The notes: generated by a model from the letters alone, not told the origin. DNA of 64,000 nucleotides from Candidatus Kaistia colombiensis (GCA_029203105.1 CP119318.1:758501-822500), one strand, 5' to 3'. Shown: positions 17,488 through 26,121, counted from the first letter of the stretch. Translations and numbers: made by a program.

Positions 17488-18258
17488 ATGCAAATCGAGA
17501 CGATCAATGCCTTTTGGATTGGCCCCAACCTCGGCGCGATGAGCATCGCGTGCCTTCGTTCATTCATGAGACACGGGCACCGTGTCGTTCTGCATGTTTA
17601 CGATGAACCGTGTGACGTACCACTCGGCGTAGAGCTGGCCGATGCTGCAAAACTCCTCCCGCGAGATCAGATCCGGCGGTACAGGAAGTCGGGAAGTCAC
17701 GCTTTTGCCGCCAACCAGTTTCGCTATGAAGCGCTAGCTGCAGGGGCGGGCCTCTATGTCGACTGCGACTGCTATTGTGTCCGACCGATCGAGGTCTCCG
17801 ACTATATCATGGGTTGGGAGAGCCACTCGCACATCTGCAACGCCGTTCTGAAGCTCCCTCCCGGATCACCGCTGCTTGAAGAAATGCGGGCGATCTACGG
17901 CAAGAAGGCATTCATCCCCCCCTGGGCGTCGAGAAAGATTAGACGAAAATACCGGCTACGAGCGGCCATTGGGCTCCCTGTCGGACTTCCCGATATGGAA
18001 TGGGGCACAACCGGTCCGCTTGCCCTCACACACTATGCGCGCCACCACGGCGTACTCGATCGCGCCTCTCCACCCGATTTCTTCTACAGCCTTGCTCCAG
18101 GCCATGCGAACTTGCTGTTTGAGCCTGGGCTGACGATTGAGGACCTAACCACTCCCCGGACCCGCATCGTTCACCTTTGGAACGAATTCACCCGTCATAT
18201 CAACGCGCCGCCACCTGACGGCTCACCGCTCGCTCAGATTCTCACGGAAGGCAGCTAG
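17488..18258 (+). CDS. DXD glycosyltransferase (GT32-like)
   Basis: A 256-residue protein counted from the ATG at 17488 (MQIETINAFWIGPNLG), chosen over an upstream in-frame ATG (17416) because the fold begins there. The signature is FRYEALAAGAGLYVDCDCYCVRPI: a GT-A enzyme with a DxD metal site, as in the GT32/capsular glycosyltransferase group. MEWGTTGPLALTHYA and IVHLWNE near the end are also typical. It lies 190 bases after the GT4 gene, completing a three-gene cassette. Role: transfer of a hexose from a nucleotide-sugar to a surface glycan (inference). The substrate is not predictable. Confidence 0.8.
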   Translation: MQIETINAFWIGPNLGAMSIACLRSFMRHGHRVVLHVYDEPCDVPLGVELADAAKLLPRDQIRRYRKSGSHAFAANQFRYEALAAGAGLYVDCDCYCVRPIEVSDYIMGWESHSHICNAVLKLPPGSPLLEEMRAIYGKKAFIPPWASRKIRRKYRLRAAIGLPVGLPDMEWGTTGPLALTHYARHHGVLDRASPPDFFYSLAPGHANLLFEPGLTIEDLTTPRTRIVHLWNEFTRHINAPPPDGSPLAQILTEGS

Positions 18259-18766
18259 CGACCAGTCGGTTTGGCTGGGACTGCGCGCCCGACGGAAAGC
18301 GGCTCGGCGCCTTCCAGACAAGGTGGCGGTGAGACATGAGGTGCGCGTCGGAGGCTGGATTACATCGGCCCGGCTATCATGGGCGCTCTCCAGGCGGCTT
18401 TGTCGCTACGGCGAGCCCAACACCAGGAACCCGGGATGAGAGAAGTTTCTCTCCCGGCAGCAGAGCAGGAGCGCGACCTTGAACGCGGAATGCAAAAGCG
18501 TTCTCACGCCCTTCCGTCCGTGCGGCGGGGCCGCCCGCTAATGCTGATATCCTGAAGTTTAGGATCGAGGTGACTGCTTTGACTTTGGCGAGCTGCTACG
18601 TCTTCAATACGTGCCTGGTCGCGAGCTTCGCGGGAACGTTCGCTGGTGCTGCGGTGATGCGCGGCGCGCTGCAACGCCAGAGTGGACCTGATGCTGCCAG
18701 TAGACGAAGCCTGGTCGATCCAATCCCATGCCTGAACAGCGGTTCAGGGGCAGTTCCAACATGCCA
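18259..18766. other. Gene-free stretch right of the cargo
   Basis: No convincing gene. Short frames on both strands lack family features. It contains the right copy of the imperfect repeat (18672-18731) and leads into the terminator at 18767. Confidence 0.5.
18672..18731. repeat. Right copy of the imperfect repeat flanking the glycan cargo
   Basis: Starts CAACGCCAGAGTGGACC and carries GACGAAGCCTGG and ATCCAAT, aligned with 14441-14505 in direct orientation. About three quarters of positions agree. Confidence 0.5.
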
Positions 18767-18834
18767 AAAAAACAGGGGCTCGCATCTGGCGGCCGTGGCG
18801 CTCTAGCGCCGCTTGACCAGTCGGGCCCCTGTTT
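18767..18834 (-). terminator. Long two-part terminator of the ATPase gene
   Basis: Outer stem AAACAGGGGCTCG (18770-18782) pairs with CGGGCCCCTGTTT (18822-18834) with one G-T pair. An inner hairpin GGCGC-TCTA-GCGCC lies near 18798-18811. On the minus strand the outer stem is followed by a run of T (AAAAAA on the plus strand before 18770). It therefore ends transcription of the ATPase gene to its right. Confidence 0.75.
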
Positions 18835-18940
18835 CCAGTTTCGTTTCGCTAAGGCAACGAAACAGAGAAACTCGATCTCACGCTCGAATTCCCCTGACTG
18901 AAGGGAGCTTCGCTCTCCCTGGTGTCACCCCAGAGACGTC

Positions 18941-20005
18941 TCAGAAGTGGCTGGTTTTCGCATCGAAGTCATGCTCGCTCTGTTCGAGGCCGTCGATTTC
19001 CGGGGTCTCTCGAATCCGTCGAGCGGACGCAAAGCACTCGCCAGCTTCGTCCGGCTTGAGGAGCCCCATCTCAGTCGCTTTCTTGATCCGCTTACTGACG
19101 GTGCCTTTGGACAAGCCGGTGTGTTTGACAATCTCCTGTTGGCTGATGAACTCCAACGACTTGACGCATCGGACGACCGGATCGTCCTCGTCCACTGCCA
19201 CCTCATCGGAAACCTCCCATCCGTCATCGGTAAGTGACCACGTCCTAGGGAGGAGACGCTCATCCGTTTTCTGCCGGAACTTTCCGAAACGTGGGACGAA
19301 GGACGCCCCTCCTACCCGTGCGATGGCTGGCTTCTGCAGTTCAAGCACGACCTCGAACGTAACCTCGATGGACGCGCTGCCTCTGAAGGCGTTGCCATCC
19401 TTGCGGGCGTGATGGACGAGGATTGTGGTCAGGCCCATCTGCTTGGTGGTGAGGAGGAAACTCTGGATCGCCTTGAACGATGTGGACGCGTTCTCATCCT
19501 CCAGTCCCTCACTGAGCGTCGTGAAGTTGTCGAGGATGAGCACCTCGGCACCGACCATCTTGCACATGTCGAGGAGCGCCGTCTGGCCATCCGTCGTCGT
19601 CAAATCGTAGAAGACGGCCTCCGGGACCTGACCCTGTCGATTGACGAAAACGAGATTGTCAGCGATCCCGGCGTGGGGTCCGATGGCGACGGCCTCCGTC
19701 TCCTTCAGCATGACGAGGCGGTCTTTGATGTCCTGCTGGTGCATCTCGCCGTCAACATAGAGGATCTTCCACGGACGGTCTGACTTCCAAGTGCCAGCGC
19801 CGCCGCCGGTCGCCATGGCCATCGCCAAGCTTAAGCTCAGCATGGTCTTGCCAATGCCTGAGGCAGCCCACACCAGCGCGGTCTCCCCCGACCGCAGCCA
19901 AGGATCAATCACGTAGCGGCGCTCAGGGAAGGATCGAGCTAATAAATCGCCAGCCGAGATGCTGACCAAGCGATCGACGGGCCGCTCAACGGCAGGACGC
20001 GACAT
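18941..20005 (-). CDS. RecA-like AAA ATPase with winged helix (RepA-type helicase/loader)
   Basis: A 354-residue protein. Walker A is WAASGIGKTMLSLSLAMAMA near residue 47; Walker B is AEVLILDNFTTLSE near residue 155; LVHHARKDG and FRGSASIE are motif-like segments of RepA/RSF1010-type hexameric ATPases. The last 100 residues contain a winged helix (SQQEIVKHTGLSKGTVSKRIKKA). Such proteins drive replication initiation or helicase function of plasmids and integrated elements. Start ATG 20005 has TGGAG 10 bases upstream. The same frame stays open for about 95 codons further upstream without a start codon, so a longer ancestral protein is possible. Confidence 0.8.
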   Translation of the reverse strand: MSRPAVERPVDRLVSISAGDLLARSFPERRYVIDPWLRSGETALVWAASGIGKTMLSLSLAMAMATGGGAGTWKSDRPWKILYVDGEMHQQDIKDRLVMLKETEAVAIGPHAGIADNLVFVNRQGQVPEAVFYDLTTTDGQTALLDMCKMVGAEVLILDNFTTLSEGLEDENASTSFKAIQSFLLTTKQMGLTTILVHHARKDGNAFRGSASIEVTFEVVLELQKPAIARVGGASFVPRFGKFRQKTDERLLPRTWSLTDDGWEVSDEVAVDEDDPVVRCVKSLEFISQQEIVKHTGLSKGTVSKRIKKATEMGLLKPDEAGECFASARRIRETPEIDGLEQSEHDFDAKTSHF

Positions 20006-20514
20006 CAGCCGATGCTCCAGAACAGCGAGGCATGGCTTGCTGCAAACAATCTCAGTCTTGCCGAGAGACGTAAGGCCTCGGTTGCGGATCGACTTAAGAT
20101 CGAGGTGGAGACCGGGACCGAGGACAGGATTGGCGCAGCGGCGACGCCCCAGAGGTGCGATTGATTGAGATACATAGAAAAGCCTTTGGAATGGGCACGC
20201 CTCTCCGATGCTCGCCAGAATGATCCGACGTGCAGGGAAGACGTGCGATGAGGTTGATGTCAGGATGAGAAGACGCGGCGCGAGAACGCTCGTGGACGCC
20301 GCGTGTGCCTAGTCAGATGGAGCAACAAGATGCTCGTCCCCGAACGCGGGCTGCCAAAGCAATCGCCGTGCGCAGATGGGGCACGATATCAAAACCATCG
20401 ATTTACGGACGACCGGCCGCTGCTCACGAGCCTCGGACCAAGCCGCGTCTTCTCGAATCCGGATGTTTATTCCGCACACTGTCTCAGGCTCGGCATTTTG
20501 GAATCTGAGCCAAA
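20006..20514. other. Spacer between ATPase and resolvase
   Basis: No assured gene. On the minus strand the ATPase frame is open back to a TAG near 20297 but lacks a start. A 56-codon minus frame starting MYLNQSHLWG at 20168 overlaps it and has no known relatives. The element's replication origin could lie here, but no iterons were seen. Confidence 0.4.
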
Positions 20515-21114
20515 TCAGTCTGCAGCCCTGTCGACGCCCTCCAGCGCCCGGTAAACGCTGCCACGACCTATCCCAAGCGCTTTGGCGATCTCGGTCGGCG
20601 TCTTGCCCTCGGCGTGGAGCTTTCTTGCATCGTCTGCTTTGAGCCGAGCAGTCGGCTTTCGACCAAGGTACTTGCCCTCCGCCTTGGCCTTGGCAATGCC
20701 CTCGCGCTGTCGTTCCAGCATCATCTCGCGCTCGAACTGGGCAAAGCCAGAGAACACATTGAGGATCAGCCGTCCGGTGGCGCTCTTGGTGTCGACCGTC
20801 TCGCCGCCGAGGTTGAGTACTCGGAGGCTCACACCCTTCTCATCCAGCGTCCGGACGACATCCCAGAGATTGATGGTGGAGCGAGCCAGCCGATCGATCT
20901 TGGTCACCACGAGCGTGTCGCCCTCGCGGCAGTAGTCCGTTGCCCGCTCCAGTTCGGGTCGCTTGCCAATAGACGACGCCTGTTCAAGGTAGAGCTTGCT
21001 GCATCCGGCCGCGAGGAGATCGCGACGCTGGGCTTCAAGGCCCGCCTCCTGTTCGGTGGTCGAGGTCCTGCCATAGCCGATGAGGTGGCCGGTTGCAGGA
21101 TGTGTCGTCGTCAT
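20515..21114 (-). CDS. Serine recombinase (resolvase/invertase)
   Basis: A 199-residue small serine recombinase. The catalytic domain begins IGYGRTSTTEQEAGLEAQ with the nucleophile serine in RTST. The conserved TKIDRLARSTINLWDVV and GRLILNVFSGFAQFEREMMLERQREGI follow, then a C-terminal HTH (TPTEIAKALGIGRGSVYRAL). I chose ATG 21114 over ATG 21138 because the repeat at 21133-21146 in front of the gene would otherwise be coding. Likely role: resolving element multimers or DNA inversion. It is intact and sits in the element backbone between the BRO-like gene and the ATPase. Confidence 0.92.
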   Translation of the reverse strand: MTTTHPATGHLIGYGRTSTTEQEAGLEAQRRDLLAAGCSKLYLEQASSIGKRPELERATDYCREGDTLVVTKIDRLARSTINLWDVVRTLDEKGVSLRVLNLGGETVDTKSATGRLILNVFSGFAQFEREMMLERQREGIAKAKAEGKYLGRKPTARLKADDARKLHAEGKTPTEIAKALGIGRGSVYRALEGVDRAAD

Positions 21115-21132
21115 GTCGTGGCTGCCCCGAGT

Positions 21133-21178
21133 GTCCAAAAGGTCAAGGCATGAGGGTCGACATCGTCCAAAATGTCAA
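21133..21178 (-). promoter_or_regulatory. Two 14-bp direct repeats before the resolvase gene
   Basis: GTCCAAAAGGTCAA (21133-21146) and GTCCAAAATGTCAA (21165-21178) are spaced 32 bases apart, about three helical turns. On the minus strand each reads TTGAC(A/C)TTTTGGAC. The outer one supplies a TTGACA that could be a -35 box. The arrangement suggests resolvase binding sites (res or operator) with autoregulation (inference). Confidence 0.5.
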
Positions 21179-21235
21179 CCCCCATCCTAATGGACGCGAT
21201 TCAGGCAGAAGCGGACACGTCCGGTAGGCCGTGGT

Positions 21236-21505
21236 CTATCGGACGGATCGCTCGGACTTCAGAAGGGCGAGACGCTCAACCTTACGCTGGAGAATGGACA
21301 TCGCCTTAAGGATCAACTCGTCTTCGCTCATCTCGGCCTTGGTCACCTTCTCTTCTCCCGCGAAGTAGGCACCGTCCTTGCGGATAGACGGGAGGACGAC
21401 CTTCGTAAGCCAATCCTCGAACTGCTTGGTGTCTGGCTTGCAACCCTGTGTGACGATCTTCTCGGCGCGGTTGGTGGAGGTGAATTCGAAGGTCTTGGTG
21501 GTCAT
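21236..21505 (-). CDS. Small BRO/antirepressor-like protein
   Basis: An 89-residue soluble protein starting MTTKTFEFTSTNRAEKIV. The segment FEDWLTKVVLPSIRKDGAYFAGEEKV resembles the (T/V)xxVLPxIRKTGxY signature of phage BRO-N/Rha antirepressors, but the preceding BRO-N core is absent. The last 30 residues (EDELILKAMSILQRKVERLALL) look like a coiled coil. It may be a short natural family or a truncated antirepressor regulating the element. A good purine-rich RBS is not obvious. Confidence 0.5.
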   Translation of the reverse strand: MTTKTFEFTSTNRAEKIVTQGCKPDTKQFEDWLTKVVLPSIRKDGAYFAGEEKVTKAEMSEDELILKAMSILQRKVERLALLKSERSVR

Positions 21506-21904
21506 GTCTTTGCTCCTATGGCCCTACTCGGGGCGCGTGTTGTCAGGGACTTCGGTGATGGATTTAGGGGGCACGACGCCGGTCGGCGGGTGCTGCGGTC
21601 AAAGACAAGAGCATGGGGCGCTGCAGTTCGGACTGTATGGTCCGGCCGCACCCAATGTCCTGTGTCTGCTCAGTAGGATGGGTCGTCCACTTACTTCTTG
21701 CGGAGGCTGGGGGCCTTCGAGGGCCGGGCCACGGGGGGCTCTGGCAAATTCGCGCTCTGGAACATATGCCTGTGAGCGCGGCGTCGTTTTTTGAAACGGT
21801 GTCCGACGTTGAGCGTCAGCGCCACACTGTAGCAGATCCGTCCAAATAATCGGACCTGGTAAAACTCCGACCAACCGCGCAGTGCATAGCGCAGGAATCC
21901 AAGG
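21506..21904. other. Gene-free stretch
   Basis: About 400 bases with no recognisable gene between the BRO-like gene and the integrase remnant. It is probably decayed DNA of an older insertion. Confidence 0.5.
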
Positions 21905-22230
21905 GGCCGTTGCGAGTTCTCGGCAGCTTGTCGATCGTGATGGCTTTGGACGTGATCGAGGCCTCGCCGTATTCGTCAGCCCTGGACCTAGCAGCGTGTC
22001 CCCGGATCGATTGCGGACGCCGGTCCCATGTCGCGGCACACGCTTTTGCGGCGGTGTCTTCAGCGTGGTTGGGCTGGACGTGTGGATTGCCGACAACCTC
22101 GCGGACGAACTCGCCAATCGGTTTTTAACGCCTGGAGCGGCCCAAGGACGTCTTCGCCCTGTACTGGAATGAGGGAGAGGTGGCCCCGTCCGCGAGGCTG
22201 TGACGAACCCCATCAACGCCGTTCGAGACG
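21905..22230 (-). pseudogene. C-terminal remnant of a second integrase copy
   Basis: The DNA closely follows the 3' end of the integrase at 23129-24781. For example CTCGGCAGCTTGTCGATCG occurs at both 21916 and 23147, and both have GTATTCGTC and TGGTTGGGCTGGACG. Translated pieces match too (GFVTASRTGP, GVKNRL) but in shifting frames, so it is inactive. Only the last third is present. It records an earlier related element at the same site or a tandem duplication. Confidence 0.8.
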
Positions 22231-22313
22231 GTCAGCCGACTGGCCGCGATTTGAGCGCTCCTGCTTGTCAATCTGGGCCACAACTGCCCACCTCAGGCTA
22301 TCGGGGATGAATC

Positions 22314-22772
22314 ATGAAATCGACGATTGTGGCCACGCTGGCGGTTCTGCTGCTGACCGTCTCTGCTGATGCACATGGCGGCGGCTGACCGCTACGACCG
22401 CTTTGGAGGTCACTGCTATCGTGCAGACGGCCAGTCTGTCGCAGGTTGGCTCGTGCGAAACGGAAATGCGATGGAGCGAACCAATCCGCCGCGAAAGCAG
22501 CTGGCGTAGGCATCTGGGCCGGGGCCTTCCAACCGCCGTGGGATTGGCGCGCTGGGCAACGCGAAGGCGCACCAAGTCCTGTTCAGCCGCTTGTCAGCGC
22601 CACCGAAACCGGTGGCTGCAACATCAAAGGCAACATCGCCAAGCACGGTGACCGGATATACCACGCGCCTGGGCAAAAATATTAAGACCGTGATCTCTGA
22701 AGGCCAAGGAGAGCGGTGGTTTTGCTCTGAAGCCGACGCTCGAGGCGATGGGTGGCGCAGGTCCAAGACCTG
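22314..22772 (+). pseudogene. Broken thermonuclease (SNase)-like exported protein
   Basis: It starts with a signal peptide (MKSTIVATLAVLLLTVSADAH) and then breaks frame. Continuing in other frames one reads CYRADGQSVAGWLVRNGNA, KAAGVGIWAGAFQPPWDWR and GNIAKHGDRIYHAPGQKY, then ISEGQGERWFCSEADARGDGWRRSKT. WLVRNG and GIWAGAF..PWDWR belong to the C-terminal part of staphylococcal-nuclease-like proteins. GNI..G.RIYH.PG and GERWFCSE.EA...GWR form a tail commonly attached to them. At least three frameshifts make it inactive. Confidence 0.7.
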
Positions 22773-23128
22773 ACTCCGGCTACCCGACCAGCCCGAGGAT
22801 CGAACGCCTCTCAGCGGGCTCCGAGAGAGGCTTGCGTTCAAGCCTGACGTGAACCCTAAGCCAGCGGGCATGACATCAGGCTTCCCCTTTGAATGGATGA
22901 ATATTCTCATCTTCTTCAGGCGAGGCTGACAGCGAACGTCTCGCTCACATCAGGTACACATCTAGTTATCCTAATGTCTCCTTCATAGTTTTCACTTCAC
23001 CCCGGTTCCGTCCAAAAATACGTCCCGGCTCATTTGTTCGCCACAGAGGCAGCACCAACTCGCAACGGGAACCATGATTCCCATGCGGCCTCGCAAGAGG
23101 CTCACTGGGCGGGTTTATCGGAGCCCTG
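22773..23128. other. Gene-free stretch before the integrase 3' end
   Basis: About 350 bases without a recognisable gene, between the nuclease remnant and the stop codon of the right integrase. Locally AT-richer around 22900-23010. Confidence 0.5.
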
Positions 23129-24781
23129 CTAGTCGAGGACGTATCTCGGCAGCTTGTCGATCGCGATGGCCTTGGCCCTGATCGAAACCTCTCCGTATTC
23201 GTCCGCCACAGTCCTCGCAGCGTGCCCTTGGATGGCGTCACGGACGCCGGGATCCACTCCCATGTCACGGCACACGCTCTTGAAGCGGTGTCTCCAGCCG
23301 TGGTTGGGCTGGACGCCTGGATCAGACACGACCTCGCGGACGAACTCACCTAAGCGGTTTTTCACGCCCTGGAGCGGTCCGAGAACGTCCCCGTCCTGTG
23401 CTGTAATTAGGAAGAGCGGCCCCGTCCGCGAGGCAGTGACAAACTCAATGAAGCCTTGCTCAACTAGGTCCAAGTGGAGAGGTACGTCGCGCGCCTCATC
23501 GGTCTTGACGGTGCCCGCCTCGGGCGAGATGTGGATGATCCAGCGTCCGTCCACCTGTCGCACATCCTGCTTGCGAAGCTGGGCAATCTCACCCACGCGC
23601 GCACCAGTATAGGCGCAAAGCCACGGTACCCACCGTTTGGCCGCGAATGTCGTCGGGCGTTCCTTACCGTGTCGGTGATCGCGAGCGTGCCGGAGGATCG
23701 TTGCGGCTTCGACGTCAGAGAAGCTCTTGGGGCGTGTCTTTCTTTCCTTGCCGACCTTGAGCGTCACGGTCTTGGCTGGATTCGATACCAGCTTCCGGTT
23801 GGCGACCGCCCAGTCAAAGATGACGTTGAGCCCTGCGAGGTCGCTGCCCTTCACGGTCTTAGGTGAGATAGGTTTGCCGTTCCTCGGATTGATCTCGGCG
23901 AGGCGCGCGTCCTTGAAGGCAATGACGTCCTCTGGCGTGACCCTGGACGCGTCATCGTGGCCCAGATGCTTGACGAACTTCAGCATCGTGTTTCGGTAGC
24001 TCTCGAAGGTGCTGGGCTTGCGGCCAGTTGCCTTCGCTTCGATCCACCATGCGTCGACAAGGCCGGTCAGAGTGGCGCTCGGCAGGGCCGCTGGTGTGGG
24101 CGGCGGCGCGGCTTTCCGGTCGGGAGGCGCGAACGCTGGGAACCGATTTGCCTCGGGGTCGGGCGTGAAGTCGCTCTCCGCGTGCTTCAGCAACTGGAAC
24201 GTGGCCTGTGTGAGCGACCTCGTTGATTCGAGGAGGAGGCGCTCGTAGCTGTCGCGGTCGATGCGCAGTGCGTGGCGGCTCAGGACCCTGTCGACGAGGT
24301 AGCCATAGCGCCGCTCAAGCGCGACGAGACGCCGTTCTTCCTGCGAACCGATGTAAAGGATGTTGCCCGCTTGTGCGGATGCGACGTCCATCATGACGTC
24401 CTGCCAGAGAGCAGGAGAGATGGGGTCATCGCCAAATGTCGTGAGGAGATCTCTGTAGACCTCGCCGGACAGCGCTACGACCTGCTTGTGGCTGAGGCGG
24501 GCGGGTCCGGATCGAATTCCGTCCCAGATTCTGTCGAGGTAGGCTGTGACGACCGTATGGCGGCGTTTGGCTTCGGTCGGGTCTCGCGTCTGTAGCGAGA
24601 CGACAATGGTGTCGGTCTTGGCTGAGAGCATCTTGGGGACGAATGATTCGCCCAGGGGGATCTGCAGGTTGATCCCATCCAACTTGCCGATGACATCCGA
24701 GGGGATGCGCTTTCTGAACTGGTGAAAGCTGGAGCCTTGGCGTTTCATCGGGGAAGCCATCTTGAGGGGCATGTGTCGCAC
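23129..24781 (-). CDS. int: Tyrosine-recombinase integrase of the right element
   Basis: A 550-residue integrase. The N terminus (MASPMKRQGSSFHQFRKRIP) resembles that of the left integrase in its RKRIP/RRKIP start. A core-binding domain lies around residues 230-330 and the catalytic domain after 350: CAYTGARVGEIAQLRKQDV (Arg), HGWRHRFKSVCRDM (His-x-x-Arg), IQGHAARTVADEYGEV (His, then the tyrosine). Several in-frame ATGs exist (24781, 24772, 24760); 24760 gives the conserved-looking start. It lies 75 bases from the tRNA-Leu 3' end and is expected to integrate and excise the 14330-24873 element. Intact. Confidence 0.93.
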   Translation of the reverse strand: MRHMPLKMASPMKRQGSSFHQFRKRIPSDVIGKLDGINLQIPLGESFVPKMLSAKTDTIVVSLQTRDPTEAKRRHTVVTAYLDRIWDGIRSGPARLSHKQVVALSGEVYRDLLTTFGDDPISPALWQDVMMDVASAQAGNILYIGSQEERRLVALERRYGYLVDRVLSRHALRIDRDSYERLLLESTRSLTQATFQLLKHAESDFTPDPEANRFPAFAPPDRKAAPPPTPAALPSATLTGLVDAWWIEAKATGRKPSTFESYRNTMLKFVKHLGHDDASRVTPEDVIAFKDARLAEINPRNGKPISPKTVKGSDLAGLNVIFDWAVANRKLVSNPAKTVTLKVGKERKTRPKSFSDVEAATILRHARDHRHGKERPTTFAAKRWVPWLCAYTGARVGEIAQLRKQDVRQVDGRWIIHISPEAGTVKTDEARDVPLHLDLVEQGFIEFVTASRTGPLFLITAQDGDVLGPLQGVKNRLGEFVREVVSDPGVQPNHGWRHRFKSVCRDMGVDPGVRDAIQGHAARTVADEYGEVSIRAKAIAIDKLPRYVLD

Positions 24782-24850
24782 CGCTGTGTAGCAGTCAACC
24801 GACTAATACCCCTGCAAGATCAACATCATAAGTGACATCAGTCACTTGTT

Positions 24851-24873
24851 GGGAAATGGTGCCCAGAAGAGGA
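24851..24873 (-). repeat. att: Right attachment site within the tRNA-Leu 3' end
   Basis: The 23 bases identical to 14330-14352. Seventeen of them (24857-24873) belong to the 3' end of the tRNA, so insertion regenerates an intact gene, the usual strategy of tRNA-targeting integrases. Confidence 0.9.
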
Positions 24874-24941
24874 CTCGAACCTCCACGACTTTCGTCACAC
24901 GGACCTGAACCGTGCGCGTCTACCAATTCCGCCATCTGGGC
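24857..24941 (-). tRNA. tRNA-Leu (anticodon CAG)
   Basis: An 85-base gene on the minus strand: acceptor GCCCAGA pairs with TCTGGGC, CCA is encoded, the anticodon stem CACGG/CCGTG encloses loop TTCAGGT with anticodon CAG (reads CUG), and there is a long variable arm typical of class II tRNAs plus a GGTTCGAGTCC T-loop. It is intact and is the integration target of the island to its left. Its own terminator is probably the hairpin now at 1688-1727. Confidence 0.97.
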
Positions 24942-25119
24942 GCGGACGGATGAATAAGGGGACCCCGCTGCCTTGTCAATCACGAGAAACGGCGAACGTC
25001 GGGGATAGATCGCGGGCTGGGGAAAACTCTGAGCCGCCTACGCCGCTCCGCCACGAACGGCGCGCCGCCGCGCCGCTTGCCGCGTGGCGCTCCCCTCGCG
25101 CGACCCGTTCCCGCCAAAC

Positions 25120-26121
25120 CTAGAGCGTGTAGCCGGACTGCCGCGCCAGCTCGACCAGCGAGGTCGCCGGGCGCGGCCCCATATGGTTGATCACCTCGCC
25201 GGCCGCCAGCGAGCCGAGCGCCGCCGCCGTCCGAAGGTCGAGACCCCTGGCGACCGCATACAGGAAGCCCGAGGCATAGAGATCGCCGGCGCCGGTGGTG
25301 TCGACGACCGTCTCGACCGTCGTCGCCGGCACGTGCTCGATGCCGTCCCTCGTGACGACATAGGAGCCCTCGGCGCCGACCGTCACCGTCGCGGTGCGGC
25401 AATCCTGCTTCAGTGCGTTCAGCGCGTCGGTGAAGCTCGAGGTCTCGTAGAACGACTTCAGTTCGACCTCGTTGGCGAACAGGATGTCGATGGTGCCGTC
25501 GCGCAGAAGGCGCATGAAGTCGGCGCGGAAGCGGTCGACGCAGAAGGCGTCGGAGAGGGTCAGCGACACCTGGCGGCCGGCCTTGTGGGCAATGTCGGCC
25601 GCCTTGAAGAAGGCGTCGCGCGCCGTCGGCGCATCCCAGAGGAAGCCCTCGAAATAGGTGATCTTGGTATCGGCGAACAGCGCCGGGTCGATGTCGTCCG
25701 GCGTCAGCGCATGGCAGGCGCCGAGATAGGTGTTCATCGTGCGCTCGCCATCCGGCGTGACGAAGATCATGCAGCGGGCCGTCGGCGCGCCGTCGACCAG
25801 CGGCGGCACCTCGAAGGTGGCGCCGATCGAGCGCATGTCATGGCCGTAGATCGCGCCGAGCTCGTCATCGGCGACCTTGCCGACGAAGGCGGTCTTGCCG
25901 CCCAGCGACGCGACGCCGGCGACGGTGTTGCCGGCCGAACCGCCCGAGGCCTCGATCGCCGGGCCCATGGCGGCATAGAGCCGCTTCGACTCGGTCATGT
26001 CGACCAGCCGCATCGAGCCCTTGACCAGTTTCTGCTCGACCAGGAAGTTCTCCTCCGCCCGCGCCAGAATATCGACGATCGCGTTACCGATCCCGAGAAC
26101 GTCGTAGCGGGCTTCCGTCAT
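25120..26121 (-). CDS. PfkB-family adenosine kinase
   Basis: A 333-residue ribokinase-fold kinase that phosphorylates adenosine (or a related nucleoside or sugar) with ATP. It starts at ATG 26121 (MTEARYDVLGIGNAIVDI). Signatures are GGSAGNTVAGVASLGG near residue 60 (substrate side) and VDTTGAGDLYASGFLYAVARG near 280 (anion hole and catalytic Asp). Length fits adenosine kinases of alphaproteobacteria. It is the first core gene right of the island, transcribed towards the tRNA. Cytoplasmic, purine salvage. Confidence 0.88.
   Translation of the reverse strand: MTEARYDVLGIGNAIVDILARAEENFLVEQKLVKGSMRLVDMTESKRLYAAMGPAIEASGGSAGNTVAGVASLGGKTAFVGKVADDELGAIYGHDMRSIGATFEVPPLVDGAPTARCMIFVTPDGERTMNTYLGACHALTPDDIDPALFADTKITYFEGFLWDAPTARDAFFKAADIAHKAGRQVSLTLSDAFCVDRFRADFMRLLRDGTIDILFANEVELKSFYETSSFTDALNALKQDCRTATVTVGAEGSYVVTRDGIEHVPATTVETVVDTTGAGDLYASGFLYAVARGLDLRTAAALGSLAAGEVINHMGPRPATSLVELARQSGYTL

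Noticed and set aside
20006..20297. N-terminal extension of the RecA-like ATPase
   Set aside because: The frame is open for about 95 codons but lacks any ATG, GTG or TTG start and family similarity; kept as a remark only.
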